Assembly (NCBI RefSeq): GCF_014697075.1
Contig: NZ_JACJRE010000012.1
Span: 1-64,000, forward strand
Origin: Tolypothrix sp. FACHB-123
GTDB lineage: Bacteria; Cyanobacteriota; Cyanobacteriia; Cyanobacteriales; Nostocaceae
Direction: 5' to 3'
Length of the DNA stretch: 64,000 nt
A program made the translations under genes and the position numbers. The notes beneath the pieces are model-generated. The model saw nothing but the letters and a program-made list of their open reading frames with translations, did no database searches and was not told the origin of the DNA. Below, one piece after another: positions 1-8,883 of the stretch. Each line of letters starts with the position of its first letter. Position 1 is the first letter of the stretch.

Positions 1-2
1 TA

Positions 3-86
3 CATCAACTTTTAAATGAAGGAGAGTTAATTATTAAATGGGGGCGAAAACTCAAAAATAAAGGCGACGCTGTTATCACAATTTAA
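3..86 (+). CDS. C-terminal end of an unidentified protein (partial at left edge)
   Basis: An open frame enters from the left edge and stops at TAA 84-86. Only 27 residues are visible (they include ...LIIKWGRKLKNKGDAVITI), rich in Lys and ending in a beta-like VITI. I do not recognise the family from this short piece. The end runs tail to tail into the truncated dioxygenase copy on the other strand, overlapping it by about 4 bp, which fits a junction where one copy of that gene was cut. It may be a chance open frame. Confidence 0.35.
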   Translation, partial: HQLLNEGELIIKWGRKLKNKGDAVITI

Positions 87-571
87 ATGCACAACAGCTT
101 ATTATCTCGATTCACAGAGAAGATACCAATAAAATCTGTACCATCACTATGGATACCTTCAGGTGCAGGATTACCCATATTCTCAGGGGAACAGCTAATT
201 CTAATCTGATGCACTCCTATTTCTGCTTCGGGATGAAGTTTACATGAATCAGTGAATGCGAACACCAAGCTTTTAAATATATCTAGTTCTATCAGCGCAT
301 CATCTAATTCTGCAAACTCTCTTTTAATATCTCCCATTAATGGATTGTAATCTTTGCTTTGATAAAAATAACCGTGAGGTAGTTTAACTAATTTATCGCC
401 GACAACTGTAAATCTGGATAATCTTCGCGAGCGATAATTCCCTTTAATATAAGGGTCTACAGGCAAATTGTTAAAAAATGGTTTAAACCCTTCTAGCTTG
501 ATGGAATTTACCTTTCTGAGAGTAAACAAAAAGGCATATTCTAATTCCGTCACTCTCTGAACTGTTTGCAT
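83..571 (-). pseudogene. Truncated duplicate of the 2OG-Fe dioxygenase gene
   Basis: The first 155 residues are nearly identical to the intact 222-residue gene at 1047-1715, then the sequence changes abruptly to DNKLLCI and stops. The HxD iron ligands (His141, Asp143) remain, but the distal metal-binding His and the GELLLVNDHEFFH region of the C-terminal beta-strands are gone, so a functional 2OG-Fe double-stranded beta-helix cannot form. The identity runs at a constant offset of 1144 bp without gaps from about 110 to 712 (copy at 1254-1856), so the promoter and leader were duplicated too. I read this as a recent tandem duplication whose 3' end was lost. It could still be transcribed and translated. 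Confidence 0.75.
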
Positions 572-1046
572 AGGATTTACCTACTTGCAGATTGCAACCC
601 TCCTAACTTTTTTGATTTCAGGAGGCTGGTAATATCTATTGTATGCTAATATTTCTTAAAATGTCTTAGAAAACACTACAAAATATACCAAACTATGGTA
701 AAGAGATTTTGTGCTATTTAAGCACAAGTAGTTTCTTAAGCAACAGTGCGATCGCACATTTGCTGTTACATTGGCCTAAGTATTATTATTGAGGCATTTC
801 ATTGATGTAGCAACTAGAGAAATTCAGATAGATAAATCACTATTAGCCATATTATTTCCTGTTCAACATTAAAAAAGCTGGGTAAATGACTACATTCAAT
901 TCCCCAGCTTTTATAGATTGCCAAATATTTTAGCTAGATTAATTATTCCGCCAATTTAAAGTCATTAAGAGTTATAAAAAAGATGAATCTGTAGGTTTGC
1001 GGCTTCCCTTTCTCATGACAATCTATGCTTCTATTATTTAATACTA
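572..1046. other. Intergenic DNA between the two dioxygenase copies
   Basis: The first 140 bp are the duplicated leader/promoter of the truncated copy. The rest has no convincing gene. It holds a GTGCGATCGCAC HIP1 site near 748 and the terminator hairpin at 873-912 that serves the intact copy. Confidence 0.6.
873..912 (-). terminator. Intrinsic terminator after the intact 2OG-Fe dioxygenase gene
   Basis: AAAAGCTGGG (873-882) pairs perfectly with CCCAGCTTTT (903-912). Read on the minus strand, the stem is followed by an uninterrupted run of T, about 135 bp after the stop codon of the gene at 1047-1715. Confidence 0.7.
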
Positions 1047-1715
1047 TTAAATAGAAAGCAAACTAGGAGAAGTTAGTACAAAAACATCCCATGTTCCTGG
1101 CTCTGGAATCTCTGGTTTAATGGGAGCAGCATAATGGAAAAATTCATGGTCATTGACTAATAAAAGTTCTCCCGGATTGAGAATTTTACTAAAAATTGGT
1201 TTTTCCTTCTTAGCTGTATATAAACGTGTTTCGCCACCGACAATATTATGTCGATTAACTGAGAAAATACCAATAAAATCTGTACCATCACTATGGATAC
1301 CTTCAGGTGCAGGATTACCCATATTCTCAGGCGAACAGCTAATTCTAATTTGATGTACTCCTATTTCTGCTTCTGGATGAAGTTTACATGAATCAGTAAA
1401 TGCGAACACCAAGCTTTTAAATATATCTAGTTCTATCAGCGCATCATCTAATTCTGCAAACTCTCTTTTAATATCTCCCATTAATGGATTGTAATCTTTG
1501 CTTTGATAAAAATAACCGTGAGGTAGTTTAACTAATTTATCGCCGACAACTGTAAATCTGGATAATCTTCGCGAGCGATAATTCCCTTTAATATAAGGGT
1601 CTACAGGCAAATTGTTAAAAAATGGTTTAAACCCTTCTAGCTTGATGGAATTTACCTTTCTTAGCGTAAACAGAAAGGCATATTCTAATTCCGTCACTCC
1701 CTGGACTATTTGCAT
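1047..1715 (-). CDS. 2OG-Fe(II) dioxygenase family protein (PF10014-like)
   Basis: The 222-residue protein matches, from memory, the 2OG-Fe dioxygenase family that includes bacterial free amino-acid hydroxylases (L-isoleucine dioxygenase type). Visible marks are YRSRRLSRF (46-54), the HxD iron pair in EGIHSDGTDF (His141, Asp143), GGETRLY (160-166) and a distal His in LLVNDHEFFHYA (His190 or His194). By family it would be a soluble enzyme that uses 2-oxoglutarate and O2 to hydroxylate a small substrate, perhaps an amino acid; the substrate cannot be read from sequence. It is a single-gene unit with its own terminator. The leader contains a conserved hairpin (see 1738-1770). The upstream neighbour on the same strand is absent; the truncated twin lies downstream. 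Confidence 0.85.
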   Translation of the reverse strand: MQIVQGVTELEYAFLFTLRKVNSIKLEGFKPFFNNLPVDPYIKGNYRSRRLSRFTVVGDKLVKLPHGYFYQSKDYNPLMGDIKREFAELDDALIELDIFKSLVFAFTDSCKLHPEAEIGVHQIRISCSPENMGNPAPEGIHSDGTDFIGIFSVNRHNIVGGETRLYTAKKEKPIFSKILNPGELLLVNDHEFFHYAAPIKPEIPEPGTWDVFVLTSPSLLSI

Positions 1716-1737
1716 AGGATTTACCTACTTGCAGATT

Positions 1738-1770
1738 ACAACCCTCCTAATTTGTTTGATTTTAGGAGGC
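1738..1770 (-). promoter_or_regulatory. Hairpin in the 5' leader of the dioxygenase gene
   Basis: On the minus strand CCTCCTAA and TTAGGAGG form an 8-bp stem about 25-50 nt before the ATG. In the duplicate leader (about 594-626) the stem is kept with one G.U pair (CCTCCTGA/TTAGGAGG). The AGGAGG arm is too far from the ATG to be its ribosome binding site, so the hairpin may be an mRNA stability or attenuation element. The function is inference. Confidence 0.4.
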
Positions 1771-1958
1771 TGATAAGAGCTATTGTATGCTGAGTTTTAT
1801 TAAACTGCCGTAAAAATAAATACAAAAAATGCCAAACTATGGTAAATAGATTTTCTTCCTCAAGTTGTACTCAAAAAGTAAAAATAGTCATCCTTTAGAG
1901 GTAAACTTATGTAGCTCTTAATCATCTCTTTGCTTTGATGCAAGAGATTGTCAAAATT

Positions 1959-2681
1959 ATGGATTGGCTCTATCGCTACCCAACTTTATATCCTGGAATT
2001 TTACTAAAGCGCTACAAGCGCTTTTTTGCTGATGTGCAGCTATTAAATGGCGAAATAGTAACAGCACATTGTCCCAATACCGGGCCGATGACTGGAGTAT
2101 CTACTGTTGGTAGTGCGGTGCAACTTTCTCAAAGTGCTAATCCGAAACGCAAATTAGCTTACACTTTAGAATTAATTCAAGTGGATGATAATTATCCTAC
2201 TTGGGTAGGGGTGAATACGGCTTTACCAAATCAGATAGTTAAGTTAGCTTTAGCGAGATATTTATTCCCTGAGTTGGGTGAATATAGTCACATCAAGGGC
2301 GAGGTGGTATATGGACAAGATAAAAAAAGTCGCGTTGATTTTTTCTTGACAGGAATTGATGCAGAACGCCCAATTTTTTTAGAGGTAAAAAATACAACTT
2401 GGTGCCAAGGTAGTTTAGCACTGTTTCCCGATACGGAAACAACTAGGGGACAAAAGCACTTAAGAGAACTGATGGCGCTGTTACCTCAAAGTCGTGCGGT
2501 AATGCTGTACTTTATCAATCGAGGTGATTGTACAGAGTTTGCCCCTGGTGATACTACAGACCCTATATATAGTAAGTTGTTACGGGATGCGATCGCTCTC
2601 GGTTTAGAAGTCTTACCCTGTCGGTTTGATATCTCTCCCGAAGGTATACGCTATTTAGGTTTAGCAAAACTCAAAATCTGA
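1959..2681 (+). CDS. sfsA: Sugar fermentation stimulation protein homolog SfsA
   Basis: The protein aligns over its whole length with SfsA: LKRYKRFFADV near the start, CPNTGPMTG, WVGVNTALPN, RVDFFL, EVKNTT, LFPDTETTRGQKHLREL and AVMLYFINRGDC. SfsA has an OB-fold-like N-terminal part and a restriction-endonuclease-like nuclease fold (the D..EVK residues are at VDF and EVKN). It binds DNA or nucleic acid; the exact role in cyanobacteria is unknown. I chose ATG 1959 because homologs begin M-W-(Y/L)-x-Y-P just before LLKRYKRF and AGAGA lies about 12 nt upstream; ATG 1938 and TTG 1935 are alternatives adding 7-8 residues. It converges on the slipin gene across a shared hairpin. Confidence 0.9.
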   Translation: MDWLYRYPTLYPGILLKRYKRFFADVQLLNGEIVTAHCPNTGPMTGVSTVGSAVQLSQSANPKRKLAYTLELIQVDDNYPTWVGVNTALPNQIVKLALARYLFPELGEYSHIKGEVVYGQDKKSRVDFFLTGIDAERPIFLEVKNTTWCQGSLALFPDTETTRGQKHLRELMALLPQSRAVMLYFINRGDCTEFAPGDTTDPIYSKLLRDAIALGLEVLPCRFDISPEGIRYLGLAKLKI

Positions 2682-2697
2682 TTCCAACTTAAACAAA

Positions 2698-2739
2698 AGA
2701 TGCACGCAGATAACAAGCATTGCTTATCGGCGTGCATCT
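2698..2739. terminator. Stem-loop between convergent sfsA and slipin genes
   Basis: AGATGCACGC (2698-2707) pairs perfectly with GCGTGCATCT (2730-2739), with an inner GATAA/TTATC pairing. There is no tight T run, but the position 17 bp after sfsA and 25 bp before the end of the opposing gene suggests a bidirectional terminator. Confidence 0.55.
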
Positions 2740-2763
2740 ATATTGATATATATTTTTCTGAGT

Positions 2764-4350
2764 TTACTGGCGATTTATCTGAATTAAATCGGTTAAAATG
2801 CTATCCAAGCTGCCATTAACTTGAATTTTCTCGATTTTCTCAGCAATTCGCTCTAATACTTCCAACTCCTTCAAACGTAATGCAACGGGGTTATCCTCCA
2901 TTACCTTAGCCGTATTTAACATACTGCGAGTTGCAGCAGTTTCTTCCCGACGACGAACTACGTTGGCTTGGGCGGCTTTTTCCGCTTCTACTACTTTGCT
3001 CAAAATAGTTTTGATTTCGCCAGGGAGAATAATATCTTTTACCCCAACTGAATCTATTTCGATTCCGTAGTCGGCGATTTTTTGGCGAATGTAGTCAGAA
3101 ACACTTCTATCAATCGCCCCTTTATCCTCTAGTAACGTATCTAAGCTTCTTTCGCCTACTGCACCACGCAAAGCAAATTGTAATTCTTTGTACAAGTAGC
3201 TCACAATATCTGATAAGCCATTTTTTGCTCTGAGAGGATCGAGGATACGGAAGCCAGCAGTTAAATTTAAGCGTAAAGGCACTTTATCCTTAGAAAGGAT
3301 ATCTTGACCAGATACTTCTAGGGTTTGCTGACGCAAATCAAAGACTTCCGTTTGTAAGGAACGTCCAAACACCCACCAGGCGTGCTTACCTGGCTGAAGT
3401 TGGGTTTGAAATTCTTGATTGATATACAGCAAGCCAACATGTTGTGTGGGAACTTCGCAAATATGCAGGCTGTTGCGGCTAAGACTTAAAGCCTCTGGTA
3501 AGCCGGAAACTAACTCTGCAACTAGGCGAGATGGTAATTTTGCATCATTGCTGATATCAATTACTTCTACTTCCACACCTTGCCAAAATAGCTTACGACT
3601 ACATGGCGCGAGAATGGAAATTACTTTGCCTTGATAGCGGATAATTGCTACTTGCTGATTCTGTAATTGTACTATTTCACAGTAAGCAGATACAAAGTCT
3701 GGATGTCTCTCAATTAAGACATCTTCTAAAGGAAAGCTGGGATTAGGTACAATCCGGCTAAAATTGCGTACAGAAACAACTCTATCAAAAGACCAGAAAG
3801 CATAGTCACCTGGTTCTAGAGGTTGGATAAAGTTGTTTTGCACGTACAGTAAGCCAATTTCATATTCAGAAATTTGGATTTTCTGAATACCACTTAAGGA
3901 AGTTCTGCGTAATTTCTGGACAAATTCAGCAGGAATTTCTAAGCTTTCTTCTAAGTTAAATAGATGAGTTTCTACCTCAATAAAACCAAGCCAAAAAGCC
4001 CGTAATTGGTTAGGTGAAATACTCAGCCAATTTTGTCCTAGACGGACTAAAGCAGCTTGATTAAATTCTGTACGGACAACTGTTAAGTATTGTTGTAACT
4101 CAGAACTGTGATTTTGTAACAACAGTTCTAAGTTCTCAATGTTAGCTTCTGGTTGGTTGAGATCAAAGGTTGTGACTTGCCAATGCCAACCAAAATAATT
4201 ATAAGTACCAGGTTGTAAGATTTTTTTGAAATCACTGCGGTGATATAAAATGCCAATTTCGTTAGGTTTGATATAGAAAGTTTTCCAAAGAGAAATTTTC
4301 ATAGATATTTTAGGTAGTCTGAGATGACGTAGAAGATTTAATAAAAACAT
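2764..4350 (-). CDS. Slipin/SPFH (band 7) family protein with repeated N-terminal module
   Basis: The C-terminal 200 residues are a band-7/SPFH domain of the slipin type: VSGQDILSKDKVPLRLNL, followed by SDIVSYLYKELQFALR, GIEIDSVGVKDIILP and the helical VVEAEKAAQANVVRRREETAATRSMLNTA. The N-terminal 330 residues contain three copies of a module that reads roughly (V/I)G(L/I)LYxxxxFxxxLxPGxxxxW (near residues 31, 165 and 305) and a weaker fourth (QVAIIRYQGKV). Ordinary slipins have one such strand pair before the SPFH domain plus a membrane hairpin; here no clear transmembrane segment is visible. Slipins assemble on membranes as scaffolds. The gene abuts the truncated YdeI-like gene (stop and start adjacent), suggesting co-transcription. 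Confidence 0.8.
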   Translation of the reverse strand: MFLLNLLRHLRLPKISMKISLWKTFYIKPNEIGILYHRSDFKKILQPGTYNYFGWHWQVTTFDLNQPEANIENLELLLQNHSSELQQYLTVVRTEFNQAALVRLGQNWLSISPNQLRAFWLGFIEVETHLFNLEESLEIPAEFVQKLRRTSLSGIQKIQISEYEIGLLYVQNNFIQPLEPGDYAFWSFDRVVSVRNFSRIVPNPSFPLEDVLIERHPDFVSAYCEIVQLQNQQVAIIRYQGKVISILAPCSRKLFWQGVEVEVIDISNDAKLPSRLVAELVSGLPEALSLSRNSLHICEVPTQHVGLLYINQEFQTQLQPGKHAWWVFGRSLQTEVFDLRQQTLEVSGQDILSKDKVPLRLNLTAGFRILDPLRAKNGLSDIVSYLYKELQFALRGAVGERSLDTLLEDKGAIDRSVSDYIRQKIADYGIEIDSVGVKDIILPGEIKTILSKVVEAEKAAQANVVRRREETAATRSMLNTAKVMEDNPVALRLKELEVLERIAEKIEKIQVNGSLDSILTDLIQINRQ

Positions 4351-4623
4351 TTACAACATAGGATTTTTATTTTGTGCTGCTGAATTTATAGTTTGCTGAA
4401 TTCTTTTTAACCTTGTTTCGGGACGTTTAGCACTTTGAATCCAAGCAAGGATATTCTTCTTGATTGAATTACTAAATGCTTGAAAATATTTATTAGCAGT
4501 TTCATTAGCAGCTAATGCTTGTTGTAAATCATCGGGAATAATTAATGCTTCTATGGCATCTAATGTAGTCCAAGATCCATCTTGTTGTGCGGCTATAATT
4601 TTTTGTAAGCCAGCGTCAGTCAT
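4351..4623 (-). CDS. YdeI/OmpD-associated family protein, N-terminally truncated (probable pseudogene)
   Basis: The 90 residues match only the C-terminal half of the YdeI/OmpD-associated family (about 190 residues): GLQKIIAAQQDGSWTTLD, IPDDLQQALAAN and the hallmark ILAWIQSAKRPETRLKRI. The same frame stays open upstream of the ATG for 23 more codons that also fit the family (WSKLNKQYIEELIAQSL) and then meets a TAA at 4693-4695, so the N-terminal half has been lost and the ATG is an internal Met. The break lies next to a dispersed repeat at 4805. The family function is not established (implicated in stress or bacteriocin protection). Either a short protein is still made or this is a remnant. 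Confidence 0.6.
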   Translation of the reverse strand: MTDAGLQKIIAAQQDGSWTTLDAIEALIIPDDLQQALAANETANKYFQAFSNSIKKNILAWIQSAKRPETRLKRIQQTINSAAQNKNPML

Positions 4624-4804
4624 TAAACTTTGGGCAATAAGTTCTTCTATATACTGCTTATTTAACTTTGACCATGAAAGGTTTCTAGTTGGTTATCAAA
4701 GTTTGGCATGGCAAAAATTTATTAGTAAAGAAGTTAACAGCCTTTTACTATATCTGTACACTACATATACTACAATATATTTTTCAACTCTGCAAATATT
4801 GGTG

Positions 4805-4856
4805 TTTACAGAAAGTCGGCGCTCGATTGCTCACTCCTTCTAGGAGTGGGATGAAC
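4805..4856 (-). repeat. Dispersed hairpin repeat (family of 42131-42197)
   Basis: This 52-bp stretch matches, in opposite orientation, the sequence at 42146-42197: both contain TTTACAGAAAGTCGGCGCTC, then a hairpin (here CACTCC/GGAGTG), then TGGGATGAAC. Conceptual translation of both gives the same spurious peptide TESRRSIAH. Function unknown; it looks like a small non-autonomous element or its end. Confidence 0.6.
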
Positions 4857-5042
4857 CGCCCTACCCTTCTCCTGACGGAGATGCTACGGGAACGGTAACG
4901 CTTTCAGCAAAAGGGTTCGGCAATCCGCTCATGGGGCATGGGAAAAGCCATCAATACCCAATGTCCGTGAAATTCCACTCCCTTTTAGGGGTGAGATGAG
5001 CTTAATGACTTCCCAAATTCCAGAATCAAATTTTAGAACTCC

Positions 5043-5310
5043 CTAAGCAGCAAGTTGCTTTTGTTGGTGTAATGGAATGGAAATTATAAATTCTGTACCA
5101 TTACCAAAAAAATAAAGCTGACTGGGTTATTAATTTCCTGTGCTACTCCTGCTACTAACTGACTCAAGCTTGACATTTTTTCAGTTTGAATCAAGTGAGC
5201 TTGAGTTTGTTTTAATTATCGTAAAGCTTGCTCTAGTTCTTGTGCTTGCTGTTGCAATGTTTCTTGTTGTTGACTCAGCAGTACAACCTGCATTTTCGCT
5301 TGTTGAGATA
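5043..5310 (-). pseudogene. Remnant of a histidine kinase (H-box degenerate, ATPase domain deleted)
   Basis: On the minus strand a coiled coil rich in Gln (LSQQQETLQQQAQELEQALR) is followed by an in-frame TAA, then [18 protein letters not shown] and [15 protein letters not shown]. This is the dimerisation/H-box region of a cyanobacterial hybrid-type kinase, in which the phospho-acceptor of VAHEINNP has become Gln. Directly after NPVSFIF, one frame over, comes [20 protein letters not shown] and a stop, which is the usual extreme C-terminus of such kinases. The roughly 200 residues between (the whole HATPase domain) are missing. Three independent lesions show the gene is dead. Confidence 0.75.
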
Positions 5311-5385
5311 GTTATATTTGTCGCTAAGGCTGGTTACCTTAGACCTATAAATTGTCTATTTTATTCTTGTTTCTAATTAAAATTA

Positions 5386-5652
5386 CTACTTTGTATACAA
5401 TTGCCATTGTATTTTAAAACTCTGCAAATGTAAGTGTTTGCAGTTCAGTTGCGGACAAATACATCTCCAAAACTGGATTAAGATTGCTAGTTTTTTCTCA
5501 ACTACTCCAGGGTAATTAAGAAAAATATAATAGCGCTCAGATATGCCGTTCTTTTTGCCAATTCTCGTAAGCTGAATTTGCTCAATGAAGGACATACTCA
5601 AGTTAGGAAGCCATGCATTTATTCGAGCTTCTTTACTGTTACTAATAGACAT
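5386..5652 (-). CDS. Hypothetical ORF, doubtful
   Basis: An 88-residue open frame with no family I recognise (includes MSFIEQIQLTRIGKKNGI and FLNYPGVVEKKLAILIQF). It lies in a decayed region between a dead kinase and the tRNA cluster, has no clear ribosome binding site, and may be another remnant or a chance frame. Confidence 0.2.
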   Translation of the reverse strand: MSISNSKEARINAWLPNLSMSFIEQIQLTRIGKKNGISERYYIFLNYPGVVEKKLAILIQFWRCICPQLNCKHLHLQSFKIQWQLYTK

Positions 5653-5730
5653 CACTAGGTAATGGCTAGTAGTAAACACTTACATCACAGAGTTTTGCAT
5701 AAAGTTAAAGGGGCTACCTTAAAAGGGTAG

Positions 5731-5856
5731 TGTCTTTTGACCCGGACAGGGTTGGGGCAGAAGGTGGATTTGAACCACCGATTTTTGGAACCTAAATCCA
5801 ACGAGCTACCAGACTGCTCTATTCCGCAATTTGTCCTTTGACCCGGACAGGGTTGG
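5731..5856 (-). repeat. Direct repeats flanking tRNA-like gene
   Basis: A 25-bp sequence ending in CCCGGACAGGGTTGG occurs at 5731-5755 and again at 5832-5856 with one mismatch. On the minus strand each copy follows the 3' end of a tRNA-like gene, so the unit tRNA plus spacer looks duplicated as a 101-bp module. Confidence 0.7.
5756..5828 (-). tRNA. tRNA-like gene, class I shape, anticodon UAG by position
   Basis: The minus strand folds as a cloverleaf: D stem GAGC/GCTC with loop containing TGGTA, anticodon stem TTGGA/TCCAA with loop TTTAGGT, short variable loop, T arm GGTGG-TTCAAAT-CCACC, and acceptor pairs except position 1-72. The anticodon at 34-36 is TAG (would read CUA, Leu), but a real tRNA-Leu has a long variable arm, which is missing here. 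It is either a tRNA with altered identity or a degenerate copy. Confidence 0.55.
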
Positions 5857-5928
5857 TTGAAAGTACAGGAATCGAACCTGCAACATATCGATTACGAGTC
5901 GATCGCTCTACCAGTGAGCTAACTTTCG
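5854..5928 (-). tRNA. tRNA-Thr (CGU)-like gene with encoded CCA
   Basis: Clear cloverleaf: acceptor CGAAAGT/ACTTTCA (only 1-72 mismatched), D stem GCTC/GAGC, anticodon stem ATCGA/TCGAT with loop CTCGTAA giving anticodon CGT, T arm GCAGG-TTCGATT-CCTGT, discriminator A followed by a genomic CCA. It starts three bases after the next tRNA-like gene, so the cluster is processed from one transcript. Confidence 0.7.
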
Positions 5929-5931
5929 GGA

Positions 5932-6001
5932 GTTTGATGTAGGACTCGAACCTACGCTCAGCCGATCATTTCGGCTTGCTCTACCACTGAGCTAATCAAA
6001 C
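5932..6001 (-). tRNA. tRNA-like gene with odd anticodon loop (AUG by position)
   Basis: Acceptor GTTTGAT/ATCAAAC pairs perfectly, D stem GCTC/GAGC, anticodon stem AGCCG/CGGCT, T arm GTAGG-TTCGAGT-CCTAC. The anticodon loop AAATGAT lacks the near-universal U33 and puts ATG at 34-36 (His, with A34). The body is too good to be random, but decoding ability is doubtful. Sequence further upstream (6003-6090) has tRNA-like scraps that I could not fold. Confidence 0.5.
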
Positions 6002-6222
6002 GACGGCTTAGTAACGCATTCATCAGCGGTATACGCTCAATCCAGTGGTTGGCGCACCAGTTGGGTATACTGAACCCGAACTATAGCGACATATTTGTAT
6101 TACTATTCCACTACTTAATGTAACATATAAAAATCTCAGGCGGTAGTGGATAACTACTGATGAAAAATTAGGATATACGAATTGCTACCCATAAATGGAT
6201 AGCAAACTCTAGTTATACCTAT

Positions 6223-6254
6223 AAAAAAGTGAGGCAGGATGAGAGCTTCCCCAC
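6223..6254 (-). terminator. Intrinsic terminator of nifH
   Basis: On the minus strand GTGGGG pairs with CCTCAC (one G.U) and is followed by TTTTTT, 14 bp after the nifH stop codon. Confidence 0.6.
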
Positions 6255-6267
6255 CCTACCAGATTAT

Positions 6268-7338
<1,071 letters not shown>

Positions 7339-8287
7339 CTAGCATTCGGATATATTTCTTAGGAATTTCTATCAGCAGAACTTTGACATTAGCATTGGAA
7401 ATAGTTGTAACTAAATCCCCATCGGTTGCTCAAGCCTTCAGAGTTTTTGCATTAGCAATTTCAACCTTAACAGGGTTTTTGCCCTGTACCCAACCAACCA
7501 AGATTGCAGGTTACTCTTAATGGTGGCTACAACTTTCCTGATTTTGCCTGTGCCATAGTTGCTCGATTTGATATCCTAAAATATCGAGCGATCGCTTTTT
7601 AGTATTTCTGCTATTTATTCCTCAACAGTCATTTCATCCTATTGCTGTTAATGCAGAGAAATAAATTCTTAATTACAAGATAAATTTCTGCATTTACAAC
7701 CTTTAACACTATGGCTGAGGCAGTGTATTGGTGAATTTTGCTAATCTAGTTAAATTCCTTAATTTTGGTCAACGGTATCTACTTTTTTGGAAGTTTTATG
7801 TTCCTAATAAGCATCTGCCAGAACAGAGTTATGTCCTAAGTTCAGTAACCGTTTTCAATTATTTCGGATTGCCAGGATGTACTAAGAGTCTTGATTTCTC
7901 CCTAGGCTCTAAGAGTAATTAGAACTGGCAGTTTAAGTAACTAGATATAGCCAAATGTTACTGGCTATTATCTAAGCAAGATTTGATTGACTTCAAGTAC
8001 TTACTAAGGTAATTATCTTGCTTATCTGGCTGTTGTTTATCGTTACAAAAAAGCATAACGATATTGAAGCGGACTTACCAGAGCAAAAGGACTTTATCGA
8101 GTTTACCTCAATATTGTCTTGAAGTCTTTTTGCATTCTTACTTTTTGATTCCTGTTTTTAGATTAGCACGGATTTATTAATTTATTTCCTCAAATCAAAT
8201 TATTTTTCTATTTGTCAGGATATTGTTTTTCCGATATTTAACTATTGCTCACATTTAACTTATTTATAATTTATTCACATTATTTAC

Positions 8288-8398
8288 ATATATAGGAATC
8301 CTATTTGATTTTTGAAAAATCTAATTCGCTAGAAGCTTGCCATACAAGGGTTTGTTTCTAAGTATACCTAGCAAGATTCAAGTATGATTCCTATATAT
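8288..8398. mobile_element. MITE-like element with 13-bp perfect terminal inverted repeats
   Basis: ATATATAGGAATC (8288-8300) is inverted exactly at 8386-8398, and the inverted match continues inward as (C/A)TA(T/C)TTGA. The 111-bp interior codes for nothing. A related end (TATAGGA-TTCAT..TTGATTTG) bounds the repeat at 49821-49957, supporting a dispersed non-autonomous element. Confidence 0.5.
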
Positions 8399-8443
8399 AA
8401 ATGCATTTTGATTATTGACAAAAATTAAGTACTTGTAGAGTAA

Positions 8444-8484
8444 GCAATCCCACCATATCAGGGTTTCGGTGGGCAATGCGCCCC
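8444..8484. repeat. Dispersed CCCACC...GGTGGG repeat (also at 49860-49903)
   Basis: CCCACCATATCAGGGTTTCG with the following GTGGGCAATG recurs inside the element at 49821-49957 with a few changes. It forms a small CCCACC/GGTGGG hairpin. Confidence 0.55.
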
Positions 8485-8823
8485 TTAATTATTTGTTGCA
8501 AAATTAAATATTAGTTTTATATAAAGTATAAATTTTACCAATTTTTATGAGTAAAAAGTTTGAGCATCGCCACCATTTCAACTAAAACAACTAAATAAAA
8601 TGTTATATATAATACTATATAGCCACATAGAAGACATGGTGCAGTTTGGCAATTTTTCCCGAAAATCAAGCTATAGATAGAAAATTTACCCTTGTACAAT
8701 CTACAACTCAACCTTTATCGATAGATTCTGTAGAGTGATTGAATATTGTGTTAAGGTTGAAGATGAGAATAAAAATCGGACACAAATTTTGTTTTTATTA
8801 TTAGCAGGCTTTTACTTTTTGTT

Positions 8824-8883
8824 ATTGACAGGCTTGTCTCCGAAATTTAAATCTCTACACAATTTTAATTTTGGAAACAATTT
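8824..8883 (+). promoter_or_regulatory. Conserved rbp 5' leader element, copy A
   Basis: TCTCCGAAATTTAAATCTCT followed by ACA (8837-8859) matches the leaders of the two other rbp genes and the rbp remnant in this window. TTGACA lies at 8826-8831 as a possible -35 box. In this copy the 3' arm (TTTTGGAAA) pairs only partly with TCTCCGAAA. A 5'-UTR role in cold-regulated expression is known for rbpA1 of Anabaena variabilis; assignment here is by analogy. Confidence 0.55.

Noticed and set aside
5140-5376. Plus-strand hydrophobic ORF ([16 protein letters not shown]...)
   Set aside because: It is the antisense of the kinase remnant's Gln-rich coiled coil.
6003-6090. A fourth tRNA upstream of the tRNA-like cluster
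   Set aside because: GGGTTCAGTATACCC resembles a T arm, but I could not pair an acceptor and anticodon stem.
7728-7922. Plus-strand ORF of 64 codons upstream of rbp
   Set aside because: No ribosome binding site, atypical composition and no family resemblance.
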